A DNA stretch of 64,000 nt from Rhodobacter sp. (GTDB lineage Bacteria; Pseudomonadota; Alphaproteobacteria; Rhodobacterales; Rhodobacteraceae). A model generated the notes under the pieces. That model made no database searches, had not been told where the DNA came from, and saw only the letters and a list, made by a program, of their open reading frames with translations. This document shows, piece by piece, positions 41,963 to 52,031 of this stretch (positions are counted from its first letter, which is position 1; every line of letters begins with the position of its first letter). The position numbers and the translations under genes are program-made. Location: the NCBI GenBank assembly GCA_020250125.1, contig JADCEL010000009.1, positions 1 to 64,000 of the forward strand, read 5' to 3'.

Positions 41963-42565
41963 TCATGCATCCGGGGTGCCGATCAGGGTTGCGTGGCGTT
42001 TCAGGAATGCCGACCTGACCTGGGCAGGCGGACGCAGCTGAATGACAAGGCCCGAAACAACTTTCGCCTGCGGTGCCCCGAACAGACGGTCGGCCTCGTC
42101 CTTGCGAAAACCGGCAATCTGGATGGCCTCCATCCAGGCTGACACCCGGTCTGCCCGCTTGATGGCCGCCTTGACCGGGCCGGGCAGCACAGCGGGCAGG
42201 CCAAAGCGCAGGTGAACCGCTGCGGCAAGCCGCTCGTCAAGGGCACCGTACCCCGGCCCCACTGCCGCTTTCACGGGGCTGATCATGTCTCCGATCACAT
42301 ATTCCGGGGCATCGTGCAGCAGGGCGGCAAGACACCACTTCAGCGGTGCCTGCGGATTCATCCGCGCAAAAAGCTGTTCAACAAGCAGCGAATGTTCAGC
42401 GACCGAATAGGGCCAGTCGCCAAAGGTCTGGCCGTTCCAGCGCGCCACAAAGGCCAGCCCATGTGCGATATCCTCGATCTCGATATCCACCGGGGTCGGA
42501 TCCAGCAGGTCAAGCCTGCGTCCCGACAGCATTCTTTGCCATGCGCGTGCCGGTGTTTTCGCCAT
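41963..42565 (-). CDS. HD-domain phosphohydrolase (YfbR-like)
   Basis: WPYSVAEHSLLVEQLF, LAALLHDAPEYVIGDMISPVK; start trimmed to MAKTPARAW. Confidence 0.88.
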   Translation of the reverse strand: MAKTPARAWQRMLSGRRLDLLDPTPVDIEIEDIAHGLAFVARWNGQTFGDWPYSVAEHSLLVEQLFARMNPQAPLKWCLAALLHDAPEYVIGDMISPVKAAVGPGYGALDERLAAAVHLRFGLPAVLPGPVKAAIKRADRVSAWMEAIQIAGFRKDEADRLFGAPQAKVVSGLVIQLRPPAQVRSAFLKRHATLIGTPDA

Positions 42566-42619
42566 GCTGCCCCCGTTTTGCGGCAGCATGGCGGTTCTGT
42601 GCCGCCTGCTCAAGCACCG

Positions 42620-43648
42620 TCACATCTGAAGAACGATCCGCCCGTCGATCTTGCCTGCCTTCATCCGGTCGAAGATGGCGTTGATGTTTTCCAGCCGGTC
42701 CCAGCTGAAATGCGATGCAACCTTGCCTTCGCCCGCGAACTCCAGCGCCTCGCGCAGGTCGTTGCGCGTTCCCACGATCGATCCGCGCACCGTGATCCGC
42801 TTCAGCACAATCTCGAATATCGGCAGCGGAAAATCCCCTGGCGGCAACCCGACAAGAGACATGAATCCCCCCCGCCGCAGCATACCCACCGCCTGCCCGA
42901 AGGCCGAATTGGAAACGGCAGTGACCAACACCCCATGAACGCCGCCGATCTGGCTTTGCAGTTCGGCCGCAACATCGATCTCTGCCGCGTTCAGCGTCAG
43001 GTCGGCCCCAAGACTGCGCGCCAGCGCAAGCTTGTCTTCGGCAATATCCACTGCAACCACATGCAGGCCCATTGCCCTGGCATATTGCACGGCCATGTGG
43101 CCCAGCCCGCCGATGCCGGAAATCGCCACCCACTGCCCTGGCTTTGCCTCGGTCTCTTTCAGGCCTTTGTAGACGGTGACGCCCGCGCAAAGCACCGGTG
43201 CCGCCGCCCCGAAATCCAGCCCGTCAGGAAGCAGCCCCACATAATCTGCATCTGCCCGGACAAAGTCGGCATAGCCGCCATCTACTGTATAACCGGTCAT
43301 CTGCTGGCTTTCGCACAGCGTTTCCCAGCCGCCCACGCAGTGCGGACAGCGGCCACAGGCCGTATGCAGCCAGGGCGCGCCGATGCGGTCGCCTTCCTTC
43401 AGATGCGTCACACCCGCGCCGACGGCGGCAACCTCGCCCACGCCTTCGTGCCCCGGAATGAACGGCGGATGCGGCTTGACCGGCCAGTCGCCGCAGGCCG
43501 CGTGCAGATCGGTATGGCACACGCCCGATGCGCGCACCCGCATCAACACCTGCCCGGGGCCAATCACGGGCACCGGCACCTCACGGATTTCCAGCGGTGC
43601 GCCCAACCGGGTTACAACCGCAGCCTTCATCATTTTCGGCAGTGACAT
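42620..43648 (-). CDS. zinc-dependent alcohol dehydrogenase (AdhP-like)
   Basis: [50 protein letters not shown]. Confidence 0.93.
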   Translation of the reverse strand: MSLPKMMKAAVVTRLGAPLEIREVPVPVIGPGQVLMRVRASGVCHTDLHAACGDWPVKPHPPFIPGHEGVGEVAAVGAGVTHLKEGDRIGAPWLHTACGRCPHCVGGWETLCESQQMTGYTVDGGYADFVRADADYVGLLPDGLDFGAAAPVLCAGVTVYKGLKETEAKPGQWVAISGIGGLGHMAVQYARAMGLHVVAVDIAEDKLALARSLGADLTLNAAEIDVAAELQSQIGGVHGVLVTAVSNSAFGQAVGMLRRGGFMSLVGLPPGDFPLPIFEIVLKRITVRGSIVGTRNDLREALEFAGEGKVASHFSWDRLENINAIFDRMKAGKIDGRIVLQM

Positions 43649-43799
43649 CTTTCCTCTCCATTCTGGCCGTCGCCGCAGCCTGCACCAATGCCCGCGCACG
43701 CGCCTTGACATCGATCAACCCTGCGGCTCTTCGGCGTTGCCCGCCATCCGGGCACCTGCTATGTGACCCGCCCAAAGCAAACCCGTAGCGGAGGCTGCC

Positions 43800-45191
43800 A
43801 TGAAAGACTTTATCGTCAAGGATGCTGCACTTGCCGCCTTCGGCCGCAAAGAGCTGACCATCGCCGAAACCGAAATGCCCGGCCTGATGGCGCTGCGCGA
43901 GGAATTCGGCGCATCCCGGCCGCTGAAGGGTGCCCGGATCGCCGGCAGCCTGCATATGACGATCCAGACGGGTGTGCTGATTGAAACGCTGAAATTCCTT
44001 GGGGCCGATGTGCGCTGGGCCTCGTGCAACATCTTCTCGACCCAGGATCATGCGGCGGCGGCCATTGCCGAAGCAGGCGTTCCGGTCTTTGCGATCAAGG
44101 GCGAAACACTGGAAGATTACTGGGCCTATACCGACATGATCTTTCAGTTCCCCGAAGGCACCTGCAACATGATCCTGGATGACGGCGGCGATGCCACGCT
44201 GTACATCCTGATGGGCGCGCGGGTTGAGGGCGGCGAGACCGATCTGATCGCCGTGCCGACCAGCGATGAAGAGGTCTGCCTGTTCAACCAGATCCGCAAG
44301 CGCCTTGCGGCGTCGCCGGGATGGTTCACCCGGCAGCGCGACGCCATTCGCGGCGTGTCCGAGGAAACGACCACCGGCGTTCACCGGCTGTATGACCTGC
44401 ACAAGAAGGGCCTGCTGCCCTTCCCGGCGATCAATGTGAATGATTCGGTGACGAAATCGAAGTTCGACAACAAGTATGGCTGCAAGGAATCGCTGGTTGA
44501 TGGCATCCGCCGTGCCACCGATACGATGATGGCGGGCAAGGTGGCGGTCGTCTGCGGCTATGGCGATGTGGGCAAGGGGTCTGCCGCCTCGCTTCAGGGG
44601 GCCGGGGCGCGGGTGAAAGTGACCGAGATTGATCCGATCTGCGCGCTGCAGGCGGCGATGGATGGCTTTGAAGTGGTGGTGCTGGAGGATGTGGTGCGCG
44701 ACGCCGACATCTTCATCACCACGACCGGCAACAAGGACGTCATCCGTCTGGAGCATATGCGCGAGATGAAGGACATGGCCATTGTCGGCAACATCGGCCA
44801 CTTCGACAATGAAATTCAGGTCGCCGCCCTGCGCAACCACAAATGGACGAACATCAAGGATCAGGTCGACATGATCGAGATGCTGTCCGGCAGGCGGATC
44901 ATCCTGCTGTCCGAGGGGCGTCTGTTGAACCTTGGCAATGCCACCGGCCATCCGTCCTTTGTGATGTCGGCCAGCTTTACCAACCAGGTCCTGGCGCAGA
45001 TCGAGCTTTGGACGAAGGGCACCGGTTATGCGCCGGGCGTCTACATCCTGCCAAAGCACCTTGACGAAAAGGTGGCGCGCCTGCACCTGAAGAAGATCGG
45101 CGTCAAGCTGACCGAGCTGAAGCCGGATCAGGCCGCCTATATCGGCGTGTCTGTCGAAGGCCCGTTCAAATCCGATCACTACCGCTACTGA
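43800..45191 (+). CDS. ahcY: adenosylhomocysteinase
   Basis: [37 protein letters not shown]-terminal [13 protein letters not shown]. Confidence 0.99.
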   Translation: MKDFIVKDAALAAFGRKELTIAETEMPGLMALREEFGASRPLKGARIAGSLHMTIQTGVLIETLKFLGADVRWASCNIFSTQDHAAAAIAEAGVPVFAIKGETLEDYWAYTDMIFQFPEGTCNMILDDGGDATLYILMGARVEGGETDLIAVPTSDEEVCLFNQIRKRLAASPGWFTRQRDAIRGVSEETTTGVHRLYDLHKKGLLPFPAINVNDSVTKSKFDNKYGCKESLVDGIRRATDTMMAGKVAVVCGYGDVGKGSAASLQGAGARVKVTEIDPICALQAAMDGFEVVVLEDVVRDADIFITTTGNKDVIRLEHMREMKDMAIVGNIGHFDNEIQVAALRNHKWTNIKDQVDMIEMLSGRRIILLSEGRLLNLGNATGHPSFVMSASFTNQVLAQIELWTKGTGYAPGVYILPKHLDEKVARLHLKKIGVKLTELKPDQAAYIGVSVEGPFKSDHYRY

Positions 45192-45413
45192 TGCCCGCCG
45201 CGCCCGGACCTGTCCGGGCGCGGCTGCCTTGGATTGATCCTGTCGCGCCGCTGGCACGGGGCGGTGGCCGGAAGACCTTTGTCGGTGCCGGAATTCGCTT
45301 TTGGCCCGGTGCGTTTCGCTTGACCTTGCGGCCACATCCATATCACGCTGCGCTGCGCGGGGCGATTGTCAGGACCGCCTGCGTGACATGACGGGTCAAC
45401 AGGAGCGGAACGC

Positions 45414-45755
45414 ATGAGCAAAAGAGACGAACTGATTTCAAGATATGCCGAAGATCTGCGCACCAAATGCAGGATAGAACCGGATATGGCGCTGCTGACC
45501 AAGGTGACGATCGGCTGCGGGCCGGCGATTTACAACGCCGATTCCTCGACCGTGGCCGGTACCGATACCTCGGAACTTGAAACCATCAAGGCCAATTTTC
45601 TGATCAGGAAACTTGGACTTGCCGATGGTCCGAAGCTGATGGAAGCGATCAGGGCCGTCATCGAAACCTATGGAAAGTCCGAACGCAACAAGTATCGCGC
45701 GGTGATCTATTACATGCTGGTGAAGCACTTCGGAAAAGACGGCGTCTACGGCTGA
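45414..45755 (+). CDS. DUF2853 family protein
   Basis: RYAEDLRTKCRIEPDMALLTKVTIGCGPAIYNADSSTVAGTDTSELETIKANFLIRKLGL. Confidence 0.8.
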   Translation: MSKRDELISRYAEDLRTKCRIEPDMALLTKVTIGCGPAIYNADSSTVAGTDTSELETIKANFLIRKLGLADGPKLMEAIRAVIETYGKSERNKYRAVIYYMLVKHFGKDGVYG

Positions 45756-45776
45756 CGGCGCAGCAAAGCGGTCATT

Positions 45777-45797
45777 GCCCGTGCGGCGCGCACGGGC
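45777..45797. repeat. perfect 9-bp stem hairpin GCCCGTGCG-GCG-CGCACGGGC
   Basis: Inverted repeat read directly just after the DUF2853 gene; no T tract. Confidence 0.6.
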
Positions 45798-45931
45798 GCT
45801 GACGCTTTCGTAAAATTCGCCGTTCTTGCCGTTTGCGCGATGCCGGGCCGATCCGTAAGGTCAGAACATCAGGGCAGGACGCCCGGGACCTTTATCGAAC
45901 ACGTGTGGTGCGAAGGGAGCACGTGGGGTGG

Positions 45932-45968
45932 ATGGAGGGTCCCGTCGGGGTCGGGGCCCTCCATTTTT
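45932..45968 (+). terminator. intrinsic terminator
   Basis: ATGGAGGG ... CCCTCCAT stem followed by a T run (ATTTTTC). Confidence 0.65.
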
Positions 45969-46087
45969 CATGCGGCAGACAGGGCGTTCCGCTGCCGGCA
46001 CCACCGGTGATGGCATGATTGGCAGCCGTCGGCGCAACCCGGAAGGACCGGCCTGCACAGGCCCCGGCGGCATCAGGGCCGGACCCT

Positions 46088-46507
46088 TCAGGGGTCCACC
46101 CCGCCCATCCGGCAGACGATCTGCCATTCGTCCTTTGTCACGGGCTGCACCGACAGGCGGGTGTTGCGGACCAGAACCATCGCCTCAAGACCCGGCTGCA
46201 CCTTGCACGCGTCCAGGGTGACAGGCCGCAGAAACGGCCGCAGCGCGCGCAGCGTCACGCAATCCCAGCGCGGATCATCGGTGCTGCTGTCTTGCGCGCT
46301 TTCCCGGATCACTTCGACGATGCCGACAACCGCCTTGCCGATGTTGGAATGATAGAAGAAGCCCAGATCACCCCGTTTCATCGCACGCATGTTGTTGCGC
46401 GCCTGATAATTCCTGACACCCTGCCAGTCTTCTCCGGCGTCGCCCTTCGCCACCTGATGGTCCCATCCCCAGGTGTCAGGTTCGGATTTGAAAAGCCAAT
46501 ACGCCAT
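46088..46507 (-). CDS. EVE domain-containing protein
   Basis: MAYWLFKSEPDTWGWDHQV, WQGVRNYQARNNMRAMKRGDLGFFYHS. Confidence 0.93.
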   Translation of the reverse strand: MAYWLFKSEPDTWGWDHQVAKGDAGEDWQGVRNYQARNNMRAMKRGDLGFFYHSNIGKAVVGIVEVIRESAQDSSTDDPRWDCVTLRALRPFLRPVTLDACKVQPGLEAMVLVRNTRLSVQPVTKDEWQIVCRMGGVDP

Positions 46508-46625
46508 CAAACGGCCAACTTTCTCTATTTTCAGATCGCGACAGACTGGTGTCAGGTTCGAATTTGAAAATCCAATGTATCATCAACCGATCACCTTCTT
46601 CCATTCCCGGATCGCAACAGACTGG
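46474..46625. repeat. two-copy tandem duplication, period 76 bp, about 78% identity
   Basis: 46474-46549 and 46550-46625 align without gaps with about 17 mismatches; both begin TGTCAGGTTCGRATTTGAAAA and end GATCGCRACAGACTGG. Confidence 0.85.
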
Positions 46626-46855
46626 AAAAGGCCCGCTTTCGCATAGGGGTCGGCAGCGGCCCATGCCCTTGCCTCGTCCATGGACGCGACGGACAGGATA
46701 ACAAGGGAACCGGTCATGGTGCCGGTTTCGTCCAGAAAGGGCCCGGCCATTTCCACCACACCCGACGCGGCGATATGGGCCAGATGGGCCTCCCGGTTCT
46801 CAAGCCGGGTCTGAAGCGCGCCGGGCTTGTCGATACAGATCAGGGCTGCACGCAT
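46583..46855 (-). CDS. YciI family protein
   Basis: MRAALICIDKPGALQTRLENREAHLAHIAASGVVEMAGPFLDETGTMTGSLVILSVASMDEARAWAAADPYAKAGLFQSVAIREWKKVIG. Confidence 0.92.
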   Translation of the reverse strand: MRAALICIDKPGALQTRLENREAHLAHIAASGVVEMAGPFLDETGTMTGSLVILSVASMDEARAWAAADPYAKAGLFQSVAIREWKKVIG

Positions 46856-46858
46856 GTC

Positions 46859-46963
46859 TCACTCCTGTTTCAGCGGTCTGGAAAGCAGCACGTCGGACCG
46901 GTCACGCGCAGGCGCAACGGCCAGTGTCATTCTGGATGCAGCGCTGCGGGAAACGCCGGTCAC
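46859..46963 (-). pseudogene. probable gpsA remnant (N-terminus joined to C-terminus by internal deletion)
   Basis: GTG overlapping the tsaD stop (GTGA) opens [49 protein letters not shown] resembles the start of GpsA after GAGAFG, and SRPLKQE resembles alphaproteobacterial GpsA C-termini. Confidence 0.5.
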
Positions 46964-48057
46964 GCCTTTGACCCCCGCTTGCCTGACCCGATCATCGCAG
47001 GTGCTGCTTGATCCAGCGGCCAGCGCGGGCGGGCGCCAAGATCAAGGCCATCGACATGCCCGTCGCGATACTGCTCGATTCCGGCCCAGGCGATCATTGC
47101 GGCATTGTCGGTGCACAGCCGAAGCGGCGGGGCGACAAAGCGCACCCCGTCCGCATCGCAGACCCGCATCAAGGCGCTGCGCAGCGCCGCATTGGCCGCA
47201 ACGCCGCCTGCAACCGCAAGAACAGCGTCCGCGGGCCGGACAGCCAGATAAGGAACAAGCGCGCGACGCGCCTTTTCCGCAAGCACATCCGCCACCGCCG
47301 CCTGAAAGCCTGCGCACAGATCGCGGCGATCCTGAACGGTCAGGCCGCCCTTTTCCGCCATCAGGGCATCGCGGGCGCGCAGCAGGGCGGTCTTGAGGCC
47401 GGAAAACGAAAGATCACACCCCGGTCTGTCCAGCAGCGGGCGGGGAAAGGCAAAACGGCGCGGGTCGCCCAGCGCGGCTTCGGCCTCTACCGCCGGGCCG
47501 CCCGGTTGCGGCAGGCCAAGAAGCCTGGCGGTCTTGTCAAAGGCCTCGCCCGGTGCATCGTCGATCGTGCCGCCCAGCCTGCGGAACGTCTGCGGACCGG
47601 CGACAATCAGAAACTGGCAGTGCCCGCCCGACACCAGGAGCATCAGGTAGGGATACCGCAACCCGTCGGTCAGGCGCGGGGTCAGCGCGTGGCCCGCCAG
47701 ATGGTTCACCCCGACAAGCGGCAGTCCCGTTGCGGCAGACAGCCCCTTGGCACACATGACACCCGACAGCACGCCGCCGATCAGTCCCGGCCCGGCAGTC
47801 ACCGCGACAGCATCCATCTGCCCAAGGGCAAGCCCGGCTTTGGACAGGGCCTCTTCAATGCACAGGTCCAGCCGTTCCACATGCGCGCGCGCCGCCAGTT
47901 CCGGCACGACACCGCCGAAGGGCGCATGAAGGGCCGTCTGCGACTGGATGACAGAGCACAGGATTTCAGGCGGCATGTCCGCGTGATGGCGCACGATGGC
48001 GGCTGCGGTATCATCGCAGCTGCTTTCCAGTCCAAGAAAGGTCAGGGTCTTCTGCAT
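46960..48057 (-). CDS. tsaD: tRNA N6-adenosine threonylcarbamoyltransferase TsaD
   Basis: [46 protein letters not shown]; start trimmed to MQKTLTFLG. Confidence 0.97.
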   Translation of the reverse strand: MQKTLTFLGLESSCDDTAAAIVRHHADMPPEILCSVIQSQTALHAPFGGVVPELAARAHVERLDLCIEEALSKAGLALGQMDAVAVTAGPGLIGGVLSGVMCAKGLSAATGLPLVGVNHLAGHALTPRLTDGLRYPYLMLLVSGGHCQFLIVAGPQTFRRLGGTIDDAPGEAFDKTARLLGLPQPGGPAVEAEAALGDPRRFAFPRPLLDRPGCDLSFSGLKTALLRARDALMAEKGGLTVQDRRDLCAGFQAAVADVLAEKARRALVPYLAVRPADAVLAVAGGVAANAALRSALMRVCDADGVRFVAPPLRLCTDNAAMIAWAGIEQYRDGHVDGLDLGARPRWPLDQAAPAMIGSGKRGSKA

Positions 48058-48130
48058 CGCGTGCCGATTGCCAGTGTGATCCCGCGCAGGTAACACCGCA
48101 GGCATGGCCCGACAATCCCGGCAGGTCCAG

Positions 48131-48850
48131 ATGATGCCTTCCATCCTTCTGACCCGACCCGCAGCGGCGGCAGACCGCTTTGCCCGGTCGCTGCGCGCCC
48201 GTTTCGGATCAGGGATTCGCATCGTCATCTCGCCCGTGCTGACGCCGAAGCTTCTGGCACCGCCGATTCCCGCAGGGCCCTTCGCTGCGCTGGTCTTCAC
48301 CTCGGAAACCGCTGTTGCGGGGTTTCGGCAAGTCTCCGCCGACACGCATCTTCCCGCCTGGTGCGTGGGCGACAGAACCGCCGCCGCCGCGCGGGAGGCA
48401 GGTTTTGACACCAGATCGGCGGCGGGGAATCTCGAGGCGCTGGCCGACGCGATCGGGCGCGCGGGGGCGACGGCCCCCTTGCTTTACGCCAGGGGCCGGG
48501 ACACGACCGGAAGCCTGACCAACAGCTTGAAATCTTTCAATATCACCGTGAAAGAGATGGTGGTTTACGAACAACAGGCCACCCCCCTGACACCGGTGGC
48601 CGCAGCGCTTCTGGCGGATGACAGACCGGTGCTTGCCCCGCTGTTCTCGCCCCGCAGCGCTGCCCTGTTCTGCGCCGAACCGCCCGTGCAGCGCCGCCTT
48701 GCCCCCCTTTTGATTGCCGCCCTCAGCCCGGCAGTTGCCGCCGCATGCTCTGCCGCGCAGGCGCAACAGACGGTCTGCGCCACCCGTCCGGACGCCGAAG
48801 CCATGCTGGAGGCGATCAGAAGTCTTCTTGCCACAGCCACGCAGCCTTGA
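48131..48850 (+). CDS. hemD: uroporphyrinogen-III synthase
   Basis: [53 protein letters not shown]. Confidence 0.85.
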   Translation: MMPSILLTRPAAAADRFARSLRARFGSGIRIVISPVLTPKLLAPPIPAGPFAALVFTSETAVAGFRQVSADTHLPAWCVGDRTAAAAREAGFDTRSAAGNLEALADAIGRAGATAPLLYARGRDTTGSLTNSLKSFNITVKEMVVYEQQATPLTPVAAALLADDRPVLAPLFSPRSAALFCAEPPVQRRLAPLLIAALSPAVAAACSAAQAQQTVCATRPDAEAMLEAIRSLLATATQP

Positions 48851-48925
48851 TGCCCGGTTGGTGCAGGGCGTAAGGTCTGGATGAAGTTCAGGCCCGCAGG
48901 CCGGTCAGACAACAAGGACACCCCG

Positions 48926-50185
48926 ATGCCAGTCGACGAGAAGCGTTCTGATGACGACATCCGCGCCGAGAATATCCGGGCGGACGACAGGGCAGAGGGG
49001 GAACTGATCTCGGACGCGCTGGCAGAGCCTGCGTCCAGTGCGGCCCCTCCGACCCCCCCGCGCCGACAGGCAGGGGGCGGCGCATTTCCGGGCATGGTTC
49101 TGGGCGGCATTCTGGCTGCGGCCGCAGGCTTTGGGCTGGCCCGTGTGGTTCCGGGCGGATGGCCGCTGCAGGACAACTCTGCGCTTGAGGCGCAGATCAA
49201 GGCGCAGGCGGATACGCTGGCTGCGATGAGCGCAAAGCTTGAGTCACAGGTCAAAACGCAGGCAGAGGCGCTGGCGGACTTGAACGCGCAGCTTGCCGAT
49301 CTGGCGGCGCGTCCCGTGGGGGCGTCCCCGGATGACATTGCAGCCCTGAAGGCAGACCTTGAAAAGCGTCTGGCCGACGTGCCCGCCGCGATCGATCCCG
49401 CACCTCTGATCGCCCGGGCGACCGAAGGGATCGAGGCCTTGATCGCCGCCCTCGACAGCCGCCTGACCCAGATCGAACTGCGTCCCGCCGGCCCTGGCGG
49501 GGCCGCATCGGCAAGCGCGCTGGCGGCCTATGACCGCCAGTTGCAGGACCTGCGCGCCCAGATTGCAGCCCAAAGCGCGCAGAAAAGCGATGCCGCCGCC
49601 CGGATCGAGGCCGTCGCCGCCGAAGCACAAGCACAGGTGGCAGCGGCTGCGCAGGAAGCCGAACGCCTGAAGACCGAGGCAGAGGCCACAGCCCGCGCCG
49701 CCACCATCGCCGCCGCGCTGGGCCGCATCCGCGCCGCACTGGAAGCCGGCGGGCTCTACAGCGGGGCCATTGACGATCTGACTGCCGCAGGTGTGCAGGT
49801 TCCCGCAGATGTTGCGGGCTTTGCCGGATCGGGCGTGCCGACCCTGACAGACCTGCAACGCAGCTTTCCTGCCGTTGCACGGGATGCGCTGACTGCGGCG
49901 CTGCGGGCGCAGACAGCCACCGGCTGGGGCGACAGGATTGCGGCATTCCTGCGCACCCAGACCGGTGCTAGGTCACTTTCCCCGCGCGAGGGGAATGATC
50001 CGGATGCAATTCTGTCCCGCGCAGAGGGGCAGCTTGCAAATGGCGATATTCCCGCCACCCTTGCCGAACTTGGCACCTTGCCCGGCCCGGCAAAGGACAT
50101 TCTTGCGCCCTGGGTCGCGGATGCCGAAGCCCGGCAAAAGGCGATTGCGGCCCTGTCTTTGCTGTCAGCCGCCGCTGCGGAATAG
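48926..50185 (+). CDS. mitofilin-like (COG4223) membrane protein
   Basis: One TM segment, long coiled coil, C-terminal domain (LTDLQRSFPAVARDALTAAL); sits between hemD and hemY. Confidence 0.82.
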   Translation: MPVDEKRSDDDIRAENIRADDRAEGELISDALAEPASSAAPPTPPRRQAGGGAFPGMVLGGILAAAAGFGLARVVPGGWPLQDNSALEAQIKAQADTLAAMSAKLESQVKTQAEALADLNAQLADLAARPVGASPDDIAALKADLEKRLADVPAAIDPAPLIARATEGIEALIAALDSRLTQIELRPAGPGGAASASALAAYDRQLQDLRAQIAAQSAQKSDAAARIEAVAAEAQAQVAAAAQEAERLKTEAEATARAATIAAALGRIRAALEAGGLYSGAIDDLTAAGVQVPADVAGFAGSGVPTLTDLQRSFPAVARDALTAALRAQTATGWGDRIAAFLRTQTGARSLSPREGNDPDAILSRAEGQLANGDIPATLAELGTLPGPAKDILAPWVADAEARQKAIAALSLLSAAAAE

Positions 50186-50196
50186 GGAAAGTCTTC

Positions 50197-51621
50197 ATGA
50201 TCTGGTCACTTATCAAGGTTCTGGTCTTTATTGCGCTGGTTGCCGCCCTGACCCTTGGGGCCAGTTTCCTGCTTGAGACGGGTGGCGGCATCCGCGTGGC
50301 CGCCGGCGGCTACGAATTCACGCTTGGGCTTCTGCAGGCCGTCATCCTGGCGCTTGTCCTGCTTGGGGTGATCTGGCTGGTGCTGAAAGTGATCGGTTTT
50401 GTCGTGGCCGTGCTGCGCTTTCTGAACGGTGACGAAACCGCGATTTCACGCTACTTCGACCGCAACCGCGAGCGTAAAGGCTATCAGGCCTTTGCCGAAG
50501 GGATGATCGCCCTGGCATCGGGAGAGCCGCGCACGGCCATGTCGCGCGCCACGCGGGCCGAAAAACTGCTGGCGCAGCCAGAGCTGACGACCATCCTGAC
50601 CGCTCAGGCCGCACAGGCGGCGGGCGATACCCGCAAGGCCATCGAAGCCTACAAAACCCTTCTGTCCGACCCGCGGTCCCGGTTCATCGGAATTCGCGGG
50701 CTGATCCAGCAGAAACTGGCCGAAGGCGATCGGGAAACCGCGCTGAAGCTGGCTGAAAAGGCCTTTGCGTTGAAGCCAAAGCACAAGGAAACGCAGGATC
50801 TGCTGCTGGAAATGCAGGCGGAAAGTTCCGATTGGACCGGCGCGCGGGCCACGCTGGGGGCCAAGTTGCGGGCGGGTCACATCCCCAAGGACATCCACCG
50901 GCGGCGCGATGCCGTGCTGGCCCTGCAGGAAGCGCGCGCAATCATCGATGACGGCTCCAACATCGAAGCGCGCGAAGCCGCAATCGCCGCGCACCGGCTT
51001 TCGCCCGACCTGGTGCCGGCCGCCGCCATGGCGGCGCGCAGCTATATCGCCAAGGGCGATCCGAAGAATGCGACCCGCCTGCTGAAGAAAGCCTGGGAAA
51101 ACGCGCCCCACCCCGATCTGGCCGCCGCCTTTGCCGAAATCGTCCCTGATGAGACGCCGTCCGAACGGGTCAAGCGGTTCCGCACCCTGACATCGGTGCG
51201 GCCCGACGATGAGGAAACGCGCCTGCTGCTGGCGGAACTGAATCTGGCGGCCGAGGATTTTCCTGCCGCCCGCCGGGCGCTGGGCGACCTGCCAACGCGC
51301 CATCCGACGCGGCGCAGCCTGGCCATCATGGCGGCGGTCGAACGCGGCGAAGGCGCGGACGAGGCGGTTGTGCGCGGCTGGCTGGCCCGCACCCTGACCG
51401 CCCCGCGCGGCCCGCAATGGGTCTGCGACAAATGCCAGAACATCCACAGCGAATGGACCCCTGTCTGCAGCAACTGCGGCGGCTTTGATACGCTGAGCTG
51501 GCGCGAACCGGCAGAAGGCCTGGGGCCAAGCGCCACCCAGACAGAACTTCTGCCCCTTCTTGTCGGATCGCCCGCCCCGGCCACGACCGAAGACGCAAAA
51601 CCTGCCGACCGGCCCGCATGA
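50197..51621 (+). CDS. hemY: heme biosynthesis HemY N-terminal domain/TPR protein
   Basis: MIWSLIKVLVFIALVAALTLGASFLLETGGGIRVAAGGYEFTLG, C-terminal zinc-ribbon-like WVCDKCQNIHSEWTPVCSNCGGFDTLSW. Confidence 0.92.
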   Translation: MIWSLIKVLVFIALVAALTLGASFLLETGGGIRVAAGGYEFTLGLLQAVILALVLLGVIWLVLKVIGFVVAVLRFLNGDETAISRYFDRNRERKGYQAFAEGMIALASGEPRTAMSRATRAEKLLAQPELTTILTAQAAQAAGDTRKAIEAYKTLLSDPRSRFIGIRGLIQQKLAEGDRETALKLAEKAFALKPKHKETQDLLLEMQAESSDWTGARATLGAKLRAGHIPKDIHRRRDAVLALQEARAIIDDGSNIEAREAAIAAHRLSPDLVPAAAMAARSYIAKGDPKNATRLLKKAWENAPHPDLAAAFAEIVPDETPSERVKRFRTLTSVRPDDEETRLLLAELNLAAEDFPAARRALGDLPTRHPTRRSLAIMAAVERGEGADEAVVRGWLARTLTAPRGPQWVCDKCQNIHSEWTPVCSNCGGFDTLSWREPAEGLGPSATQTELLPLLVGSPAPATTEDAKPADRPA

Positions 51622-52031
51622 CCGGCGCCCAAGCCCGCCCGCAGCGGCACCGGGGACACCGCCAGCAACAGCGCAGGTCCCGTTCGGGCCATGCGGTAAG
51701 CTGATGCGGCGCGGATCGACCGGGACAAGGCGCGCAGCCGCCAGGCGGTGCCCGCAGAAAAACCCGGGGCCCGCCGGAAGCGGACGCATCGGCTCCGGTT
51801 CGCCTCGATGCCACCGTGCGGTGGCCGAACACACCGGAAAGGTGATAAAGGCATTGACTCGGAATTCGTTTGGAGTATCGCGCGCTTGCCCCCGATTCGC
51901 GCGCGGGTTACACTGAGATTCGACGTGGAGGAAGCGTTCGTCGATGGAGAAGTTGCACCAGAGTTTGGCGCGTAGGTCGTTGACGGTTGCGCGCATCTCC
52001 GGCCATCAGCCTGGCTCGTGGGGGGGTGTCG

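Noticed and set aside
43712-43799. Possible SAM/SAH-type riboswitch in the ahcY leader
   Set aside because: Some short pairings are possible (GCTA...TAGC, GGGC...GCCC), but I could not match a known SAH or SAM-SAH consensus by eye.
43581-45341. 586-aa minus-strand ORF
   Set aside because: Antisense to ahcY.
45191-45391. 66-aa ORF between ahcY and the DUF2853 gene
   Set aside because: R/P-rich translation with no family features; likely non-coding.
48058-48130. Missing hemC between tsaD and hemD
   Set aside because: hemC location varies and no remnant was seen in the short gap; not enough to claim a deletion.
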